Source: an uncultured Acetobacteraceae bacterium
Lineage (GTDB): Bacteria > Pseudomonadota > Alphaproteobacteria > Acetobacterales > Acetobacteraceae
Direction of reading: 5' to 3'
Length of the DNA: 64,000 bases
Assembly: GCA_903918195.1 (NCBI GenBank)
Contig: CAIXDS010000217.1
Span: 1-64,000 of the forward strand
Below the pieces are notes generated by a model. It saw nothing but the letters and a program-made list of their open reading frames with translations. It searched no databases and was not told where the DNA came from. A program made the translations under genes and the position numbers. Position 1 is the stretch's first letter; every line of letters starts with the position of its first letter. Below, piece by piece: positions 34,395-44,050 of the stretch.

Positions 34395-35102
34395 ATGCAC
34401 GGCGTGAAAGCCATCCTGTTCGACACCTTCGGCACCGTTGTGGACTGGCGCGCCAGCCTGATCGACGCGCTGACCGGGTTCGGCGCGGCGCGGGGTATTG
34501 CCGCGGATTGGACCGGGCTGGTCGATGCCTGGCGGGGCGCCTACGTGCCCTCGATGGACCGGGTGCGCCGGGGCGAGCTGCCCTGGACCATCCTGGACGA
34601 TTTGCACCGCGCCTCGCTGGAACGGCTGGTGGCGGAATTCGGCATCGCCGGCCTGAGTGCCGCGGATCTGGACCACCTCACCCTCGGCTGGCACCGGCTG
34701 CGCCCCTGGCCCGATTCGGTGCCCGGGCTGACCCGGCTGAAGGCGCGCTATGTTATTGCGCCGCTGTCCAACGGCAACGTGGCGCTGCTGGTGAATCTGG
34801 CGAAGCAAGCCAGCCTGCCATGGGACATGGTGTGCGGCGCCGATCTGTTCCGCCACTACAAGCCCGACCCCGAAACCTACCTGTGCGCCGCCCGCCTGCT
34901 TGGGCTCGCGCCGGGCGAGGTCACGATGGCAGCGGCACATAACGGCGACCTGCAGGCCGCCCGAACCTGCGGCCTGCAGGTCGCGTTCTTTCCGCGCCCG
35001 ACCGAATATGGCCCGCACCAGGCGCGGGATGTCGCCGCCGACAGCGACTGGACGGTGGTGGCCGCCGACATCGAGGATCTGGCCACCCGGATGGGCGCCT
35101 GA
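34395..35102 (+). CDS. (S)-2-haloacid dehalogenase-like HAD hydrolase
   Basis: 235 residues. HAD-superfamily type II dehalogenase pattern: nucleophile Asp10 in LFDTFGTVVDW, the Arg/Ser region LSNGN (about 130), Lys in YKPDPETY (about 156) and the acidic motif AAHNGDLQAA (about 180). Members hydrolyse 2-halocarboxylic acids such as haloacetate, and some act on other substrates. It is followed after 2 nt by the SGNH-like gene in the same direction, so the two are likely co-transcribed. Confidence 0.88.
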   Translation: MHGVKAILFDTFGTVVDWRASLIDALTGFGAARGIAADWTGLVDAWRGAYVPSMDRVRRGELPWTILDDLHRASLERLVAEFGIAGLSAADLDHLTLGWHRLRPWPDSVPGLTRLKARYVIAPLSNGNVALLVNLAKQASLPWDMVCGADLFRHYKPDPETYLCAARLLGLAPGEVTMAAAHNGDLQAARTCGLQVAFFPRPTEYGPHQARDVAADSDWTVVAADIEDLATRMGA

Positions 35103-35104
35103 TC

Positions 35105-36448
35105 ATGGCGGGCCGGACGCCGCACGGGCTGCGTCTGGCGCAGCCGGTCGCGGGTTTGAACCACGTCATCGCCTACGGGCAATCGCTGGCCACCGGCTGG
35201 GAGGGGTGGCCGGCCCTGTCACTGCCGCCGCGCGGCGATTCGCTCATGCTGGGGCGTAGCGTGCGGCCGGTCAGCGAGAATGCGCCGCAGTTCGTGCCGG
35301 TGGGTGGCCCGTCGCTGCATCCGCTCGCCGCCACCGTGCAGGACATCCCCACCGGGGTGCTGCTGAGCGAGGCGCAGGTGGCGGAGCTGCCCCCGGGCAG
35401 CGTCGCGCTGGGCGAGACGGTGCTGGAAGGCGCGGTGCATGCCTACCGCACCGGCCTGCTGGCGGCGCGCGGCGCGGCGGCGTCGCCGGCCCTGGTGCTG
35501 GCCAGCGCCTGCGGTGTCGGCGGGCGGACGCTGGAGGCGCTCTCGCGCGGCGCGCAGCCGGAACTGTTCAACCGGCTGCGCGACTGCGCGGCGCTGGCGA
35601 AGCAGGCCGCGGTCGCCGGCGGCCAGCCCTACCAGGTGCTGGCTCTGCTGCTGCTGCAGGGTGAGCACAATGCCTGGGCGCTGAACGGCGGCACCGCCGA
35701 CCGCGCCGGCTACCGCGCATTGCTGGCGCGGCTGTACCACGACGCGATGGCCGAGCTGGCGCACGGCATCGCCGGGCAGGACGCGCCGCCGGCGCTGTTC
35801 ACCTACCAGACCGGCGGCGCCTATGCCTCCGACGAGCTGGGGGTGGCGATGGCGCAGCTGGACGCTGCCCTCGGCCTGCCCGGCTGCTTCATGGCTGGCC
35901 CGGTCTACCCTGTCACCGACAAAGGCGGCCATCTGGATGCCAACGGCTATCGCTGGCTGGGTGCGCAGTTCGGCAAGGTGATGCACCGCGTGCTGACGCT
36001 GGGCGAGGCATGGCGGCCACTGCACCCGATCGCAGCCACGCTGCGCGGCCCGGTGGTGCTGGCGCGCTTCGCCGTGCCGGTGCCGCCGCTGGCCTGGGGC
36101 CGGCCGTTTGCCGGGCACCTTGCGGTGGCGGTGGCCGATCGCGGCTTCACACTCACCGATGCGGACGGGATCGTGCCGGTGCAGGACGTGGCCTTGGCCG
36201 GTGCCGACCTGGTTGCGGTCACGCTGGCCCACCCGCCACGCGGCGCGGCGACGCTCCGCTACGCCGACCGCCGCCATGGCGGGCTGGGCGCCCTGCACGA
36301 CAGCGATGCCACGGTGGCGGAGGATTGCTACGTGTTCGACCCGCGCACCGGCCACGCCGCCTCGGCGGCGGTGCCGGACCTGGTCGGCCGTCCCTATCCG
36401 CTGATGAACTGGTGCGTGGCGTTCAATATTCCCGTCAACCTGGGCTGA
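35105..36448 (+). CDS. SGNH/GDSL-hydrolase-like protein, unknown substrate
   Basis: 447 residues without a signal peptide. The pattern resembles sialate-O-acetylesterase-like SGNH hydrolases: a nucleophile block [13 protein letters not shown] (Ser27), the block [11 protein letters not shown] (about 184-194) where family members have an oxyanion residue, and a C-terminal Asp-x2-x-His-like block, here HLDANGYRW (about 276-284). The last 120 residues are an additional beta-rich domain. It overlaps the convergent tyrS gene by 14 nt. I infer an esterase or a carbohydrate-binding accessory protein. The exact reaction is unknown. Confidence 0.6.
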   Translation: MAGRTPHGLRLAQPVAGLNHVIAYGQSLATGWEGWPALSLPPRGDSLMLGRSVRPVSENAPQFVPVGGPSLHPLAATVQDIPTGVLLSEAQVAELPPGSVALGETVLEGAVHAYRTGLLAARGAAASPALVLASACGVGGRTLEALSRGAQPELFNRLRDCAALAKQAAVAGGQPYQVLALLLLQGEHNAWALNGGTADRAGYRALLARLYHDAMAELAHGIAGQDAPPALFTYQTGGAYASDELGVAMAQLDAALGLPGCFMAGPVYPVTDKGGHLDANGYRWLGAQFGKVMHRVLTLGEAWRPLHPIAATLRGPVVLARFAVPVPPLAWGRPFAGHLAVAVADRGFTLTDADGIVPVQDVALAGADLVAVTLAHPPRGAATLRYADRRHGGLGALHDSDATVAEDCYVFDPRTGHAASAAVPDLVGRPYPLMNWCVAFNIPVNLG

Positions 36449-37682
36449 CCCGCACCAGCCGGTGATGCTTGCGGCCGGATGACACCTTCACCCCGGCCCG
36501 CAGCGCCGCCTCGGTCACCACCTGACCTTCGTCGGTCACCGGTGCATCATCCAGCCGCGCGCCGCCGCCGCGCACCAGCCGGCGCGCCTCGGCGTTGCTG
36601 GCCACGAGCCCGGCGAGGACAAACAGGCGGAACGCCGGCACGCCCTCGGCCAGACCCTCGGCCGGGATGGTCACCAGCGGCAGCGTGTCGGCGGCGGTGC
36701 CTTCCTCGAAGGTGCGGCGGGCGGCCTCGGCCGCCGTCTCGGCCGCCTGGCGTCCGTGCAGCAGGGCGGTGGCCTCGGTCGCCAGCACCTTCTTGGCCTC
36801 GTTGATCTCCGCCCCGCTCAGCGCGTCCAGCCGGGCGATGTCGGTGAGGGGAAGATCGGTGAACAGGCGCAGGAAACGGCCGACATCAGCATCCTCGGTG
36901 TTGCGCCAGAACTGCCAGTAGTCGAACGGCGGCAGCCGGTCGGCGGTGAGCCACACCGCGCCCTGCGCGGTCTTGCCCATCTTGGCCCCCGAGGCGGTGG
37001 TGATCAGCGGTGTCGTCAGGCCGAATACGGCAGCGCCATCGGTGCGGCGCACCAGATCGACGCCGGAGACGATGTTGCCCCACTGGTCCGAGCCGCCCAT
37101 CTGCAGCGTCACCCCGTGGCGGCGGAACAGCTCGCGGAAATCGTAGCTCTGCAGGATCATGTAGTTGAATTCAAGGAAGGTCAGCGGCTGTTCGCGGTCC
37201 AGCCGCAGCCGCACCGAATCGAAGGTGAGCATGCGATTGACCGTGAAGTGCACGCCCACGTCGCGCAGCAGCGGAATGTAGCCGAGCGCGCCGAGCCAGT
37301 CGTTGTTGTTGGGCATAATGGCGTCGGCGGGGCCGTCGCCGAACGACAAAAAAGGCGTGAAGCAGCGGCGGATGCCATCCATGTTCGCCGCGATCTGCGC
37401 GTCGGTCAGCATCTGCCGCGTTTCGTCTTTTCCCGAAGGATCACCGATGCGCGTCGTGCCGCCGCCCATCAGCACCACCGGCCGGTGACCATGGCGCTGC
37501 AACAGGCGCAGCAGCATGATCTGCACCAGGCTGCCCACGTGCAGGCTGTCGGCGGTGCAGTCGAAGCCGATATAGCCCGGCACGATGCCCGCCTGCAGCG
37601 CGGCCTGCAGGCCGTCGGTGTCGGTGCACTGGTGGACGAAGCCGCGCGCGGTGGCGTCGTGCAGGAAGTCGGCGCTAGGCAT
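36435..37682 (-). CDS. tyrS: tyrosyl-tRNA synthetase
   Basis: 415-residue class I aminoacyl-tRNA synthetase of the bacterial TyrRS type. The HIGH-equivalent HVGS is at 48-51 and the KMSKS-equivalent KMGKT is near 233. Tyrosine-binding residues lie in [12 protein letters not shown] and [10 protein letters not shown], and a C-terminal S4 RNA-binding domain has [22 protein letters not shown] 37682 gives the standard length. The long upstream extension of the frame is antisense to anmK and is not coding. It is divergent from anmK with a 55-bp gap. Confidence 0.96.
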   Translation of the reverse strand: MPSADFLHDATARGFVHQCTDTDGLQAALQAGIVPGYIGFDCTADSLHVGSLVQIMLLRLLQRHGHRPVVLMGGGTTRIGDPSGKDETRQMLTDAQIAANMDGIRRCFTPFLSFGDGPADAIMPNNNDWLGALGYIPLLRDVGVHFTVNRMLTFDSVRLRLDREQPLTFLEFNYMILQSYDFRELFRRHGVTLQMGGSDQWGNIVSGVDLVRRTDGAAVFGLTTPLITTASGAKMGKTAQGAVWLTADRLPPFDYWQFWRNTEDADVGRFLRLFTDLPLTDIARLDALSGAEINEAKKVLATEATALLHGRQAAETAAEAARRTFEEGTAADTLPLVTIPAEGLAEGVPAFRLFVLAGLVASNAEARRLVRGGGARLDDAPVTDEGQVVTEAALRAGVKVSSGRKHHRLVRVSPG

Positions 37683-37737
37683 GATGGACGGGTCCGGGAT
37701 GCTCGGGAGCGGTCGGGCTAGCACAGGAGGCAAACGG

Positions 37738-38808
37738 ATGGAAATGCTGCGGGCGATCGGGCTGATGAGCGGCACGTCGCTCGACGGGGTGGATGCGGCG
37801 TGGCTGGAAACCGACGGGGAACGTATCGGCCGGCTCGGCCCCGCGCTCACCCTTCCGTACGACCCCGCGCTGCGCGCCGACCTGCGCGCGCTGCTGGACC
37901 GCGCCCCGTCGCTTTCACGCGACGATGCCGGGGTGGCGGCGGTCGCGGCGCGGCTGACGGCGCGGCATGTCGAGGCAGTGCAGGCCATTGGCCAGCCCGC
38001 CGACATCGTGGGGTTCCATGGCCAGACCATCCTGCACCAACCGCAGCAGCGCCTGACCTGGCAGATCGGCGATGCTGCGCTGCTGGCGCGCGAAACCGGG
38101 CTGAAAGTGGCCTGGGATTTCCGCAGTGCGGACGTGGCTGCCGGCGGCGAGGGCGCGCCGCTGGCGCCGGTGTATCACGCCGCCCTGGCAGATCCTCTGC
38201 CCCGCCCGGTGGCCGTGCTCAACATCGGCGGGGTGGCCAATGTCACCTGTATCGGCGCCGACGGCGCGCTGCTGGCCGGCGATACCGGACCGGGCAACGG
38301 CCCGCTGGATGACTGGGCGTCCCGCCACGCCAATCAGGATTGCGACCGCGATGGCCTGCTGTCGGCACGCGGACGGGTGGATCTGGGTGTGCTCGGGCGG
38401 CTGCTGGCCGATCCGTATTTCGCGCGCGTCCTGCCCAAATCGCTGGACCGGCTGGAGTTCGGTGCAACGCTGGCGGCCAGCGGCCTGCCGGCGCTATCGC
38501 CCGAGGATGGGGCCGCGACGCTGGTGGCGTTCACGGCGGAAGCGGTGGCGCGCTGCCACCTGCCGCAGGCGCCGCTCCGCTGGCTGGTCTGCGGCGGCGG
38601 CCGGCACAACCCGAGCCTCATGGCGGCGCTGCGCGATCGCCTCGGGGCGGTCGCGCCGGTGGAAACCGCCGGTTGGGACGGCGACGCGCTGGAGGCGCAG
38701 TGCTTCGGCTTCCTGGCCGTGCGGGTGCTGCGCAACCTGCCATTGAGTTTTCCGGGCACGACCGGCGCGCCGCGTCCCTTGCCCGGCGGCCGGATCGCCG
38801 GTCCGTAG
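37738..38808 (+). CDS. anmK: anhydro-N-acetylmuramic acid kinase
   Basis: 356 residues. AnmK phosphorylates 1,6-anhydro-MurNAc while opening the anhydro ring, allowing peptidoglycan fragments to be recycled. ATP-binding and catalytic motifs are [14 protein letters not shown] (8-21), [22 protein letters not shown] (about 181-193) and [17 protein letters not shown] 37738 follows a strong AGGAGG. Adjacent divergent tyrS is a common arrangement in alphaproteobacteria. Confidence 0.95.
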   Translation: MEMLRAIGLMSGTSLDGVDAAWLETDGERIGRLGPALTLPYDPALRADLRALLDRAPSLSRDDAGVAAVAARLTARHVEAVQAIGQPADIVGFHGQTILHQPQQRLTWQIGDAALLARETGLKVAWDFRSADVAAGGEGAPLAPVYHAALADPLPRPVAVLNIGGVANVTCIGADGALLAGDTGPGNGPLDDWASRHANQDCDRDGLLSARGRVDLGVLGRLLADPYFARVLPKSLDRLEFGATLAASGLPALSPEDGAATLVAFTAEAVARCHLPQAPLRWLVCGGGRHNPSLMAALRDRLGAVAPVETAGWDGDALEAQCFGFLAVRVLRNLPLSFPGTTGAPRPLPGGRIAGP

Positions 38809-38821
38809 AACGCTGCCGGCT

Positions 38822-40198
38822 TCAGGAGAAGCTGGATTTGGTGACGTCGCTGTGCAGGAAGTTGATCGTGCTGCCGTCGGAGAGGGTTGCCTGGGTGCCG
38901 TCCGTGCCGAACGGGCTGGTGCTGCCCGGCGCATAGTACTGCAGGCCGGTGACCGTGACAGCGGCGACGTTCTCGGCACTGGCCGTGAGAGTGAGCGAGA
39001 ACACGTCCGTTCCCGGCAGGAAGTCGCCGATGTTGTCCACACCGCCGGCGGCTGCCTGGTAGTACAGGTTGCCGGAATAACCGAGCGTGGCGGTGCCATG
39101 CTGGCCGTAGGCAAGGGTGCTGTCGGCGCCAAAACCGATCGTGTTGTTGCCGGTGGCCGAGCCCCAGATGGTGTCGGCCCCGCTGCCGCTGATGAAGTCG
39201 TTGCCGGTGCCGCTCGTGTTCGCCCCGATCAGAACCTCGTTGCCCAAACCACCGAAGAGTGTGTTGTCGGAAGCGAACGAGGCCAGGATATCGTTGTTGC
39301 CGCCACCAATCAAAGTGGTCGCACCGGACACCGTGCTGGACAGCAGGAAGTTGTTGCCGGCCGATCCGCCCTGGTAATAGCCGGTGCCGCCCATCACGGT
39401 CGCCGAGCCGGTGAAGTCTGCGGCGCTGATGGTTGCGCCACCGAAGCTGCCCGTGCCACCGAACAGCGTCGCACTGCCGGTGCTGCCGGGCATAATCAGG
39501 ATGTTGCCGGCGCCTGGTTCGATGAAGGCACTGGCCTGGTTGACAAGCCACAGGGTGGAGTCGGCGCTGCCGGTGATGGTGACCGGAACGTCGGGCGAAC
39601 CGGTGAGCGCCAGCAATTCCGTTCCGCTCTGCGCATTGATCAGGATGTTGCCGCCGCCTTCGATGGCGTTGGCGGAATTGTTGAAGAGGTTCACCGTCGT
39701 CGAACCCTGGTGGGCATCGATGACGGCGCCGCCGACACCGAACGTGTCGCTGCCATCAACGTTGATGACGGCTCCGGAGGTGGACACGTTCTCGGCGATG
39801 TAGTTTTCGCCCCCACCGAGGAAGATTTGTGCGTCCGCCGAGTTGTTGTAATAAACCAACGTGCTGCCGTCGCCGGATACAACTGTCGGATCGGTGCTGC
39901 CGATCGCGGCGACGGTGTTATTGCCGCCAGTAACATACAGGAACTTGTTGTTGCCGGGCAGCGTGTCCATGAACGTAACGCCGGGAACGGTGACTTCCAC
40001 ACCGCTGACACTGCCGGACCCCGCCGGGATCGTTATGGCACCCGTGATGGTCGCGTTGAAGAGACTCAGTTCGCCAGTGGAAATCAGTTGATTGAGAGGC
40101 CCCAGCGCCTGCTGGGCCAGCTGGGCATTGACGTCTGAGCTGATCGGAATGGAGATCGTGCTTCCATCGGACCCAAGTACCGTTACGTCAGTAGCCAT
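38822..40198 (-). CDS. RTX-like beta-repeat protein, putative type I secretion substrate
   Basis: 458 residues. Repeats of the kind GGxGNxxL and GGGNNDIL (for example TLIGGGNNDILASF, FGGLGNEVLIG, GNDFISGSGADTIWG) are spread over the C-terminal two thirds. They form Ca2+-binding parallel beta rolls. The protein is acidic, lacks Cys and has no N-terminal signal peptide, as for proteins exported through ABC/HlyD/TolC channels with a C-terminal signal. The N-terminus starts TDVTVLGSDGSTISIPI. ATG 40198 is preferred over 40213 for its downstream composition. No secretion genes lie adjacent. The repeats are degenerate, so adhesin- or matrix-type function is more likely than toxin. Confidence 0.7.
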   Translation of the reverse strand: MATDVTVLGSDGSTISIPISSDVNAQLAQQALGPLNQLISTGELSLFNATITGAITIPAGSGSVSGVEVTVPGVTFMDTLPGNNKFLYVTGGNNTVAAIGSTDPTVVSGDGSTLVYYNNSADAQIFLGGGENYIAENVSTSGAVINVDGSDTFGVGGAVIDAHQGSTTVNLFNNSANAIEGGGNILINAQSGTELLALTGSPDVPVTITGSADSTLWLVNQASAFIEPGAGNILIMPGSTGSATLFGGTGSFGGATISAADFTGSATVMGGTGYYQGGSAGNNFLLSSTVSGATTLIGGGNNDILASFASDNTLFGGLGNEVLIGANTSGTGNDFISGSGADTIWGSATGNNTIGFGADSTLAYGQHGTATLGYSGNLYYQAAAGGVDNIGDFLPGTDVFSLTLTASAENVAAVTVTGLQYYAPGSTSPFGTDGTQATLSDGSTINFLHSDVTKSSFS

Positions 40199-40495
40199 GC
40201 GACATCCCTCCAAACGGAGATCGAGTGAGACGGATCATGTGCGGGGTGCAGGCGCGGGGGCGCAGGTCGTGCCACAGCGATCGACGTGGACGTCGATGCG
40301 GCCGTCTGCCGGCCCGTCGCGCCCGGGGAGGGAATTGCGCGGGCTGAGTTGGGAAGCGTGGAGGCGTATCGTCTGCAAGACCGGCGACCATTGCGTTGTG
40401 CGTTGGACATTCGCCGGTGAGGTTAGCGGTTACTTGGCTAACGATTCCCTAACAGAACATTGGCACGCTTCCTGGCGCCGGGCTCTGGCCTTGCT

Positions 40496-41464
40496 TCAGC
40501 CCGCCTGCCGCCGGAGCAGCCGCTTCCCCTCGGACCACTGCCACGCCACCAGCCCGGGCAGCCCGACCGCCAGTTCGCGGGCGCGCTTGACCATCGACAG
40601 CGCGATCGCCGTATCCGGATGGATGCCGAACAGGCCGCCCACCAGGATGAACCCGGCTTCCTGCACCCCCAGCGCCCCCGGCACGGCGAAGCCGGCGCTG
40701 CGGGCGGCCTGTCCGAGGCTCTCGATGACGAAGGCCTGTTCCCAGCCGACCGGAACGCCCATGGCATAGAGGGCGAGCCAGGTCTCGACCGTACCGAGCA
40801 CCCAGGACAGCAGGTGCAGGGCGGTGGCCGCGCCGATTGCCACCGGCTTGCGCTGCAGCCGCATCAGTTCGGCGTGCAGCCCCTGCACGACGTCGACCGG
40901 CAGGTTCGGAAACCAGCGCTGCAGCAGCCCTGCGGCCCCCTCCACCAGCCGCATCAGCCCGACCCGCTGCGCCACGATGAAGCCGCCGATGCCCAGCACG
41001 CCGGTGATGATGGCGCCCTGCACCCAGGCCATCCAACGGTCGTCGGGGCTGATCCTGGCCAGCACGGCGAAGCCGGCGATGGTGAACAGCAACTGCGTCA
41101 CCGCTTCGATGGTCAGGTCCAGCGTGGTGCCGGCGCCGGCCAGCGGCCCCGGCACGCCACGGTGCACCAGCAGCCGGATGCCGACAATGTTACCGCCGAG
41201 CTGCGCCACCGGCAGCATCGAGTTCACCGCCTCGCGGATCCAGCGGATGCGGAACCAGCGCCCGAGTCGTGGCCGCCCCCCGCCGACCGACAGCCGCCAG
41301 GCGACGGCCGAGAGCCAGAGCTGCAGGAACAGCAGCGCGGTGGTGAGTGGCACCGCCCAGCCCGCCTGCAGCACCTCGGCGCCGATCGTCTGCGCGCCGA
41401 AATAGGCGACCAGGGCGATGACTGCGAAGCCACCGAGGGCGATCGCAATCATGCCCAATCGCAC
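40496..41464 (-). CDS. HpnL-like/lysylphosphatidylglycerol synthase-fold membrane protein
   Basis: 322 residues with about seven to eight hydrophobic segments. The conserved flippase-type motifs are FRIRWIREAVNSMLPVAQLG, GNIVGIRLL, and GFAVPGALGVQEAGFILVGG near 240-260. Such proteins (UPF0104/HpnL) occur in hopanoid biosynthesis loci and are thought to move lipids across the inner membrane. The start is GTG 41464 or ATG 41452. It lies between the RTX-like gene and feoB without hopanoid genes nearby, so the assignment to hopanoids is tentative. Confidence 0.75.
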   Translation of the reverse strand: MRLGMIAIALGGFAVIALVAYFGAQTIGAEVLQAGWAVPLTTALLFLQLWLSAVAWRLSVGGGRPRLGRWFRIRWIREAVNSMLPVAQLGGNIVGIRLLVHRGVPGPLAGAGTTLDLTIEAVTQLLFTIAGFAVLARISPDDRWMAWVQGAIITGVLGIGGFIVAQRVGLMRLVEGAAGLLQRWFPNLPVDVVQGLHAELMRLQRKPVAIGAATALHLLSWVLGTVETWLALYAMGVPVGWEQAFVIESLGQAARSAGFAVPGALGVQEAGFILVGGLFGIHPDTAIALSMVKRARELAVGLPGLVAWQWSEGKRLLRRQAG

Positions 41465-41537
41465 GGGAAAATCAGGAAAGGAATCATTGGGCGGGGCAGA
41501 GACGACCGAATACCGCCAGTGTCAACCTGGCCGCGCT

Positions 41538-43484
41538 TTACCCCGCTCCCAGCGCGACCGCCGTCTGATAGGTCACGAAGGCGGCCGCGTAGGCCAGCGC
41601 CAGCATGTAGCCGAACAGCACCCCCATCCACGCCCAGGACCCGGTCTCCCGCCGCACGGTGGCGAGCGTGGAGGCGCATTGCGGCGCGAACACGTACCAC
41701 GCGAGCAGCGCCAGCGCCGTCGCCAGGCTCCATTTGCCCGCCAGAGACCGGCCGAGCTTGTCCGCGCCTTTCTCGTCCTCGGCGCCGATGGAATAGACGG
41801 TGCCCAGCGAGGCCACCGCCACCTCGCGGGCCGCCATGCCGGGCAGCAGGGCGACGTTGATCTGCCAGTTGAACCCGATCGGTGCTAGTACCGGCTCCAT
41901 GGCGTGGCCGATCATGGCGGCGAAGCTGTAGGTGATGGCCGGCTGGTCGGCATTGGCGGGCGGGCGCGGCACCGAGGCGAGGAACCAGATGACCATCATC
42001 ATCGCCAGGATGGTCGTGCCTGCGCGGCGCAGGAAGATGCGGGCGCGCTGGGTCAGGCCGAAAAAAATGCTGCGCGGGCTGGGCCGCTTGTAGTCGGGCA
42101 GTTCCAGCATGAAGGGCTCGGCCGGGCTGTTGCGCCACACCAGCCGCTTGAAGATGAACGACACGCCGAGCGCGCTGCCGATGCCCACGGCATACAGCCC
42201 GAACATCACCAGCCCCTGCATCTCCAGCCCGCCCCACACCTGGCGTTGCGGGATGAAGGCGGCGATGATGAGGGTGTACACTGGAATGCGCGCCGAGCAG
42301 GTCATCAGCGGCGCCACCATGATGGTGGCCAGCCGGTCGCGCCGGCTGTCGATGACGCGGGCGGCCATGATGCCGGGGATGGCGCAGGCGAAGCTGGACA
42401 GCAGCGGGATGAAGGCGCGCCCGTGCAGCCCGGCGCCGCCCATGATGCGGTCCATCAGGAACGCCGCCCGCGCCATGTAGCCGAAATCTTCCAGCAGCAG
42501 GATGAACAGGAACAGAACCAGAATCTGCGGCAGGAACACCAGCACGGCGCCGACGCCGCCGATCAGCCCGTCGCGCACGAAGCTGCGCAGCAGCCCGTCC
42601 GGCAGCACGGTCCCGGCCAGTGCGCCCAGCCAGTCGAAGCCGGCCTTGATCGCGTCCATCGGCGGCTGCGCCCAGGAGAACACCGCCTGGAACATCAGGA
42701 ACAGCACGGCGAGCAGGATCGCCAGCCCGAACACGGGGTGCAGCAGCACGGTGTCGATCCGGCTGGTGACGGTGTCGGGCCTGGCGGGCAGGGTGACGCA
42801 GGCGGCGATGATGCGGTCGGCCTCGCGCTGCAGGGCGCGGGTGCCGGCCCGTCCGCTCGGGGCCCAGTCGTCCGCGGTGGCGGCGGGCACGGCCTCGGCC
42901 AGCACGTCCAGCCGCTCCAGCAGCGCCTGCGTGCCGCCGCGGCGCACCGCGATCGAGGGCACCACCGGCACGCCCAATTCTGCCGAAAGCCGGTCGAGGT
43001 CGAAGCCGTAGCCACGGTGGCGGGCGATGTCGAACATGTTCAGCGCCAGCAGCATCGGCCGGCCGACGCGGCGCAGTTCCAGCACCAGCCGGATGCCGAG
43101 CCGCAAATTGGTGGCATCGGCCACGCACAGCAGCACCTCCGGCCGCTGCTCGCCGGCGAGGTGGCCGAGCACCACGTCGCGCGTCACCTCCTCATCGGGG
43201 CTGCGGGCACGTAGCGAGTAGGTGCCGGGCAGGTCGAGCAGGCGCACCGGCCGGCCGGCCGGGGTTACGAAGCTGCCTTCCTTCCGCTCCACCGTCACGC
43301 CGGGGTAGTTGGCGACTTTCTGGCGGCTGCCGGTCAGGGCGTTGAACAGCGCCGTCTTGCCGCAATTCGGGTTGCCAACCAGCGCGACATGCACCGCTTG
43401 CGCTGCCAGGCTGGCAGGGGCGGCGGTCTGGGCCGGCGAGGCGGCGAGCAGCGGGGCGGCGAGTTCATTCACCTGGAGGGGCAC
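41538..43484 (-). CDS. feoB: ferrous iron transporter FeoB
   Basis: 648 residues. An N-terminal G domain with G1 GNPNCGKT (37-44), G2/G3 region LLDLPGTYSL (about 81-90) and G4 LNMFD (about 149-153) is followed by a GDI domain. Two Gate/Nramp-like membrane units follow, with MTCSARIPVYTLIIAAF and LLPGMAAREVAVASLGTVYS. FeoB imports Fe2+ in low-oxygen or acidic conditions, coupled to nucleotide hydrolysis. It overlaps feoA by 16 nt and ends 73 bp from the next gene; no FeoC is seen. Confidence 0.95.
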   Translation of the reverse strand: MPLQVNELAAPLLAASPAQTAAPASLAAQAVHVALVGNPNCGKTALFNALTGSRQKVANYPGVTVERKEGSFVTPAGRPVRLLDLPGTYSLRARSPDEEVTRDVVLGHLAGEQRPEVLLCVADATNLRLGIRLVLELRRVGRPMLLALNMFDIARHRGYGFDLDRLSAELGVPVVPSIAVRRGGTQALLERLDVLAEAVPAATADDWAPSGRAGTRALQREADRIIAACVTLPARPDTVTSRIDTVLLHPVFGLAILLAVLFLMFQAVFSWAQPPMDAIKAGFDWLGALAGTVLPDGLLRSFVRDGLIGGVGAVLVFLPQILVLFLFILLLEDFGYMARAAFLMDRIMGGAGLHGRAFIPLLSSFACAIPGIMAARVIDSRRDRLATIMVAPLMTCSARIPVYTLIIAAFIPQRQVWGGLEMQGLVMFGLYAVGIGSALGVSFIFKRLVWRNSPAEPFMLELPDYKRPSPRSIFFGLTQRARIFLRRAGTTILAMMMVIWFLASVPRPPANADQPAITYSFAAMIGHAMEPVLAPIGFNWQINVALLPGMAAREVAVASLGTVYSIGAEDEKGADKLGRSLAGKWSLATALALLAWYVFAPQCASTLATVRRETGSWAWMGVLFGYMLALAYAAAFVTYQTAVALGAG

Positions 43485-43756
43485 ACTGCTTCGACCCGGA
43501 TGGCGTTCGCCTCGGCCCGCCGCAGGGCCACGGTGGCGTTGTCCACCCGGATCGCGATCGGGTCGCGGCCGAACAGGCCCTGGTTGCGGATTTCCACCAT
43601 GGCGCCTTCGACGAAGCCCATTTCCAGCAACCGCCGCTCAAGTTCGGCCGGCGGCAGGGCGGGTCCGCAGCCGGTAGCATCAACCGCACGGATGCGGCCA
43701 CGGAAGCCAAGCGGGGCGGTGCCGAGCGGGCTGGGAGCCTCGACGGTTACGGACAT
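43469..43756 (-). CDS. feoA: ferrous iron transport accessory protein FeoA
   Basis: 95-residue SH3-like protein of the FeoA family, with RRLLEMGFVEGAMVEIRNQG and GRDPIAIRVDNATVALRRAEA, the conserved pattern. It aids FeoB in the cytoplasm. It is first in a feoA-feoB operon with 16-nt overlap. The AT-rich stretch 43780-43793 just upstream (TGTTAATAAGAAT) is where a Fur- or Irr-type site would be expected, but it does not match either consensus well enough to call. Confidence 0.93.
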   Translation of the reverse strand: MSVTVEAPSPLGTAPLGFRGRIRAVDATGCGPALPPAELERRLLEMGFVEGAMVEIRNQGLFGRDPIAIRVDNATVALRRAEANAIRVEAVCPSR

Positions 43757-44050
43757 GGCATCTCCTGGGACGGCTTCACTTGTTAATAAGAATCCCTCTC
43801 ACTTGCAAGCCAGATCATCCATGGATGGCAGGACGGGCGCGGCGGGGCCGGCCGAACAGGCTGGGAAGGGCAGCGTGCATCGGCCTGAGCCTCCGGACGA
43901 TTTTTGCAAGTCAGTCGCAATTGACCGGCTTGCACCGGCTCCGCATTGACGTGGATCAACGGCCCTGCGCCCATCATTGATTTGCTGACCGCGCTGGCGG
44001 AGAAACAGGACCCCAGCCGGTCCCATGCCGGCCCCGTCGGAGCGGCACCC

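Noticed and set aside
40440-40495. Sigma-54 promoter at TTGGCACGCTTCCTGG
   Set aside because: The -24 box is perfect but the -12 position reads GG instead of GC, and it points away from the adjacent genes, which are on the minus strand.
43780-43793. Fur box upstream of feoA
   Set aside because: AT-rich but lacks the 19-bp dyad or the Irr motif, so not annotated as a site.
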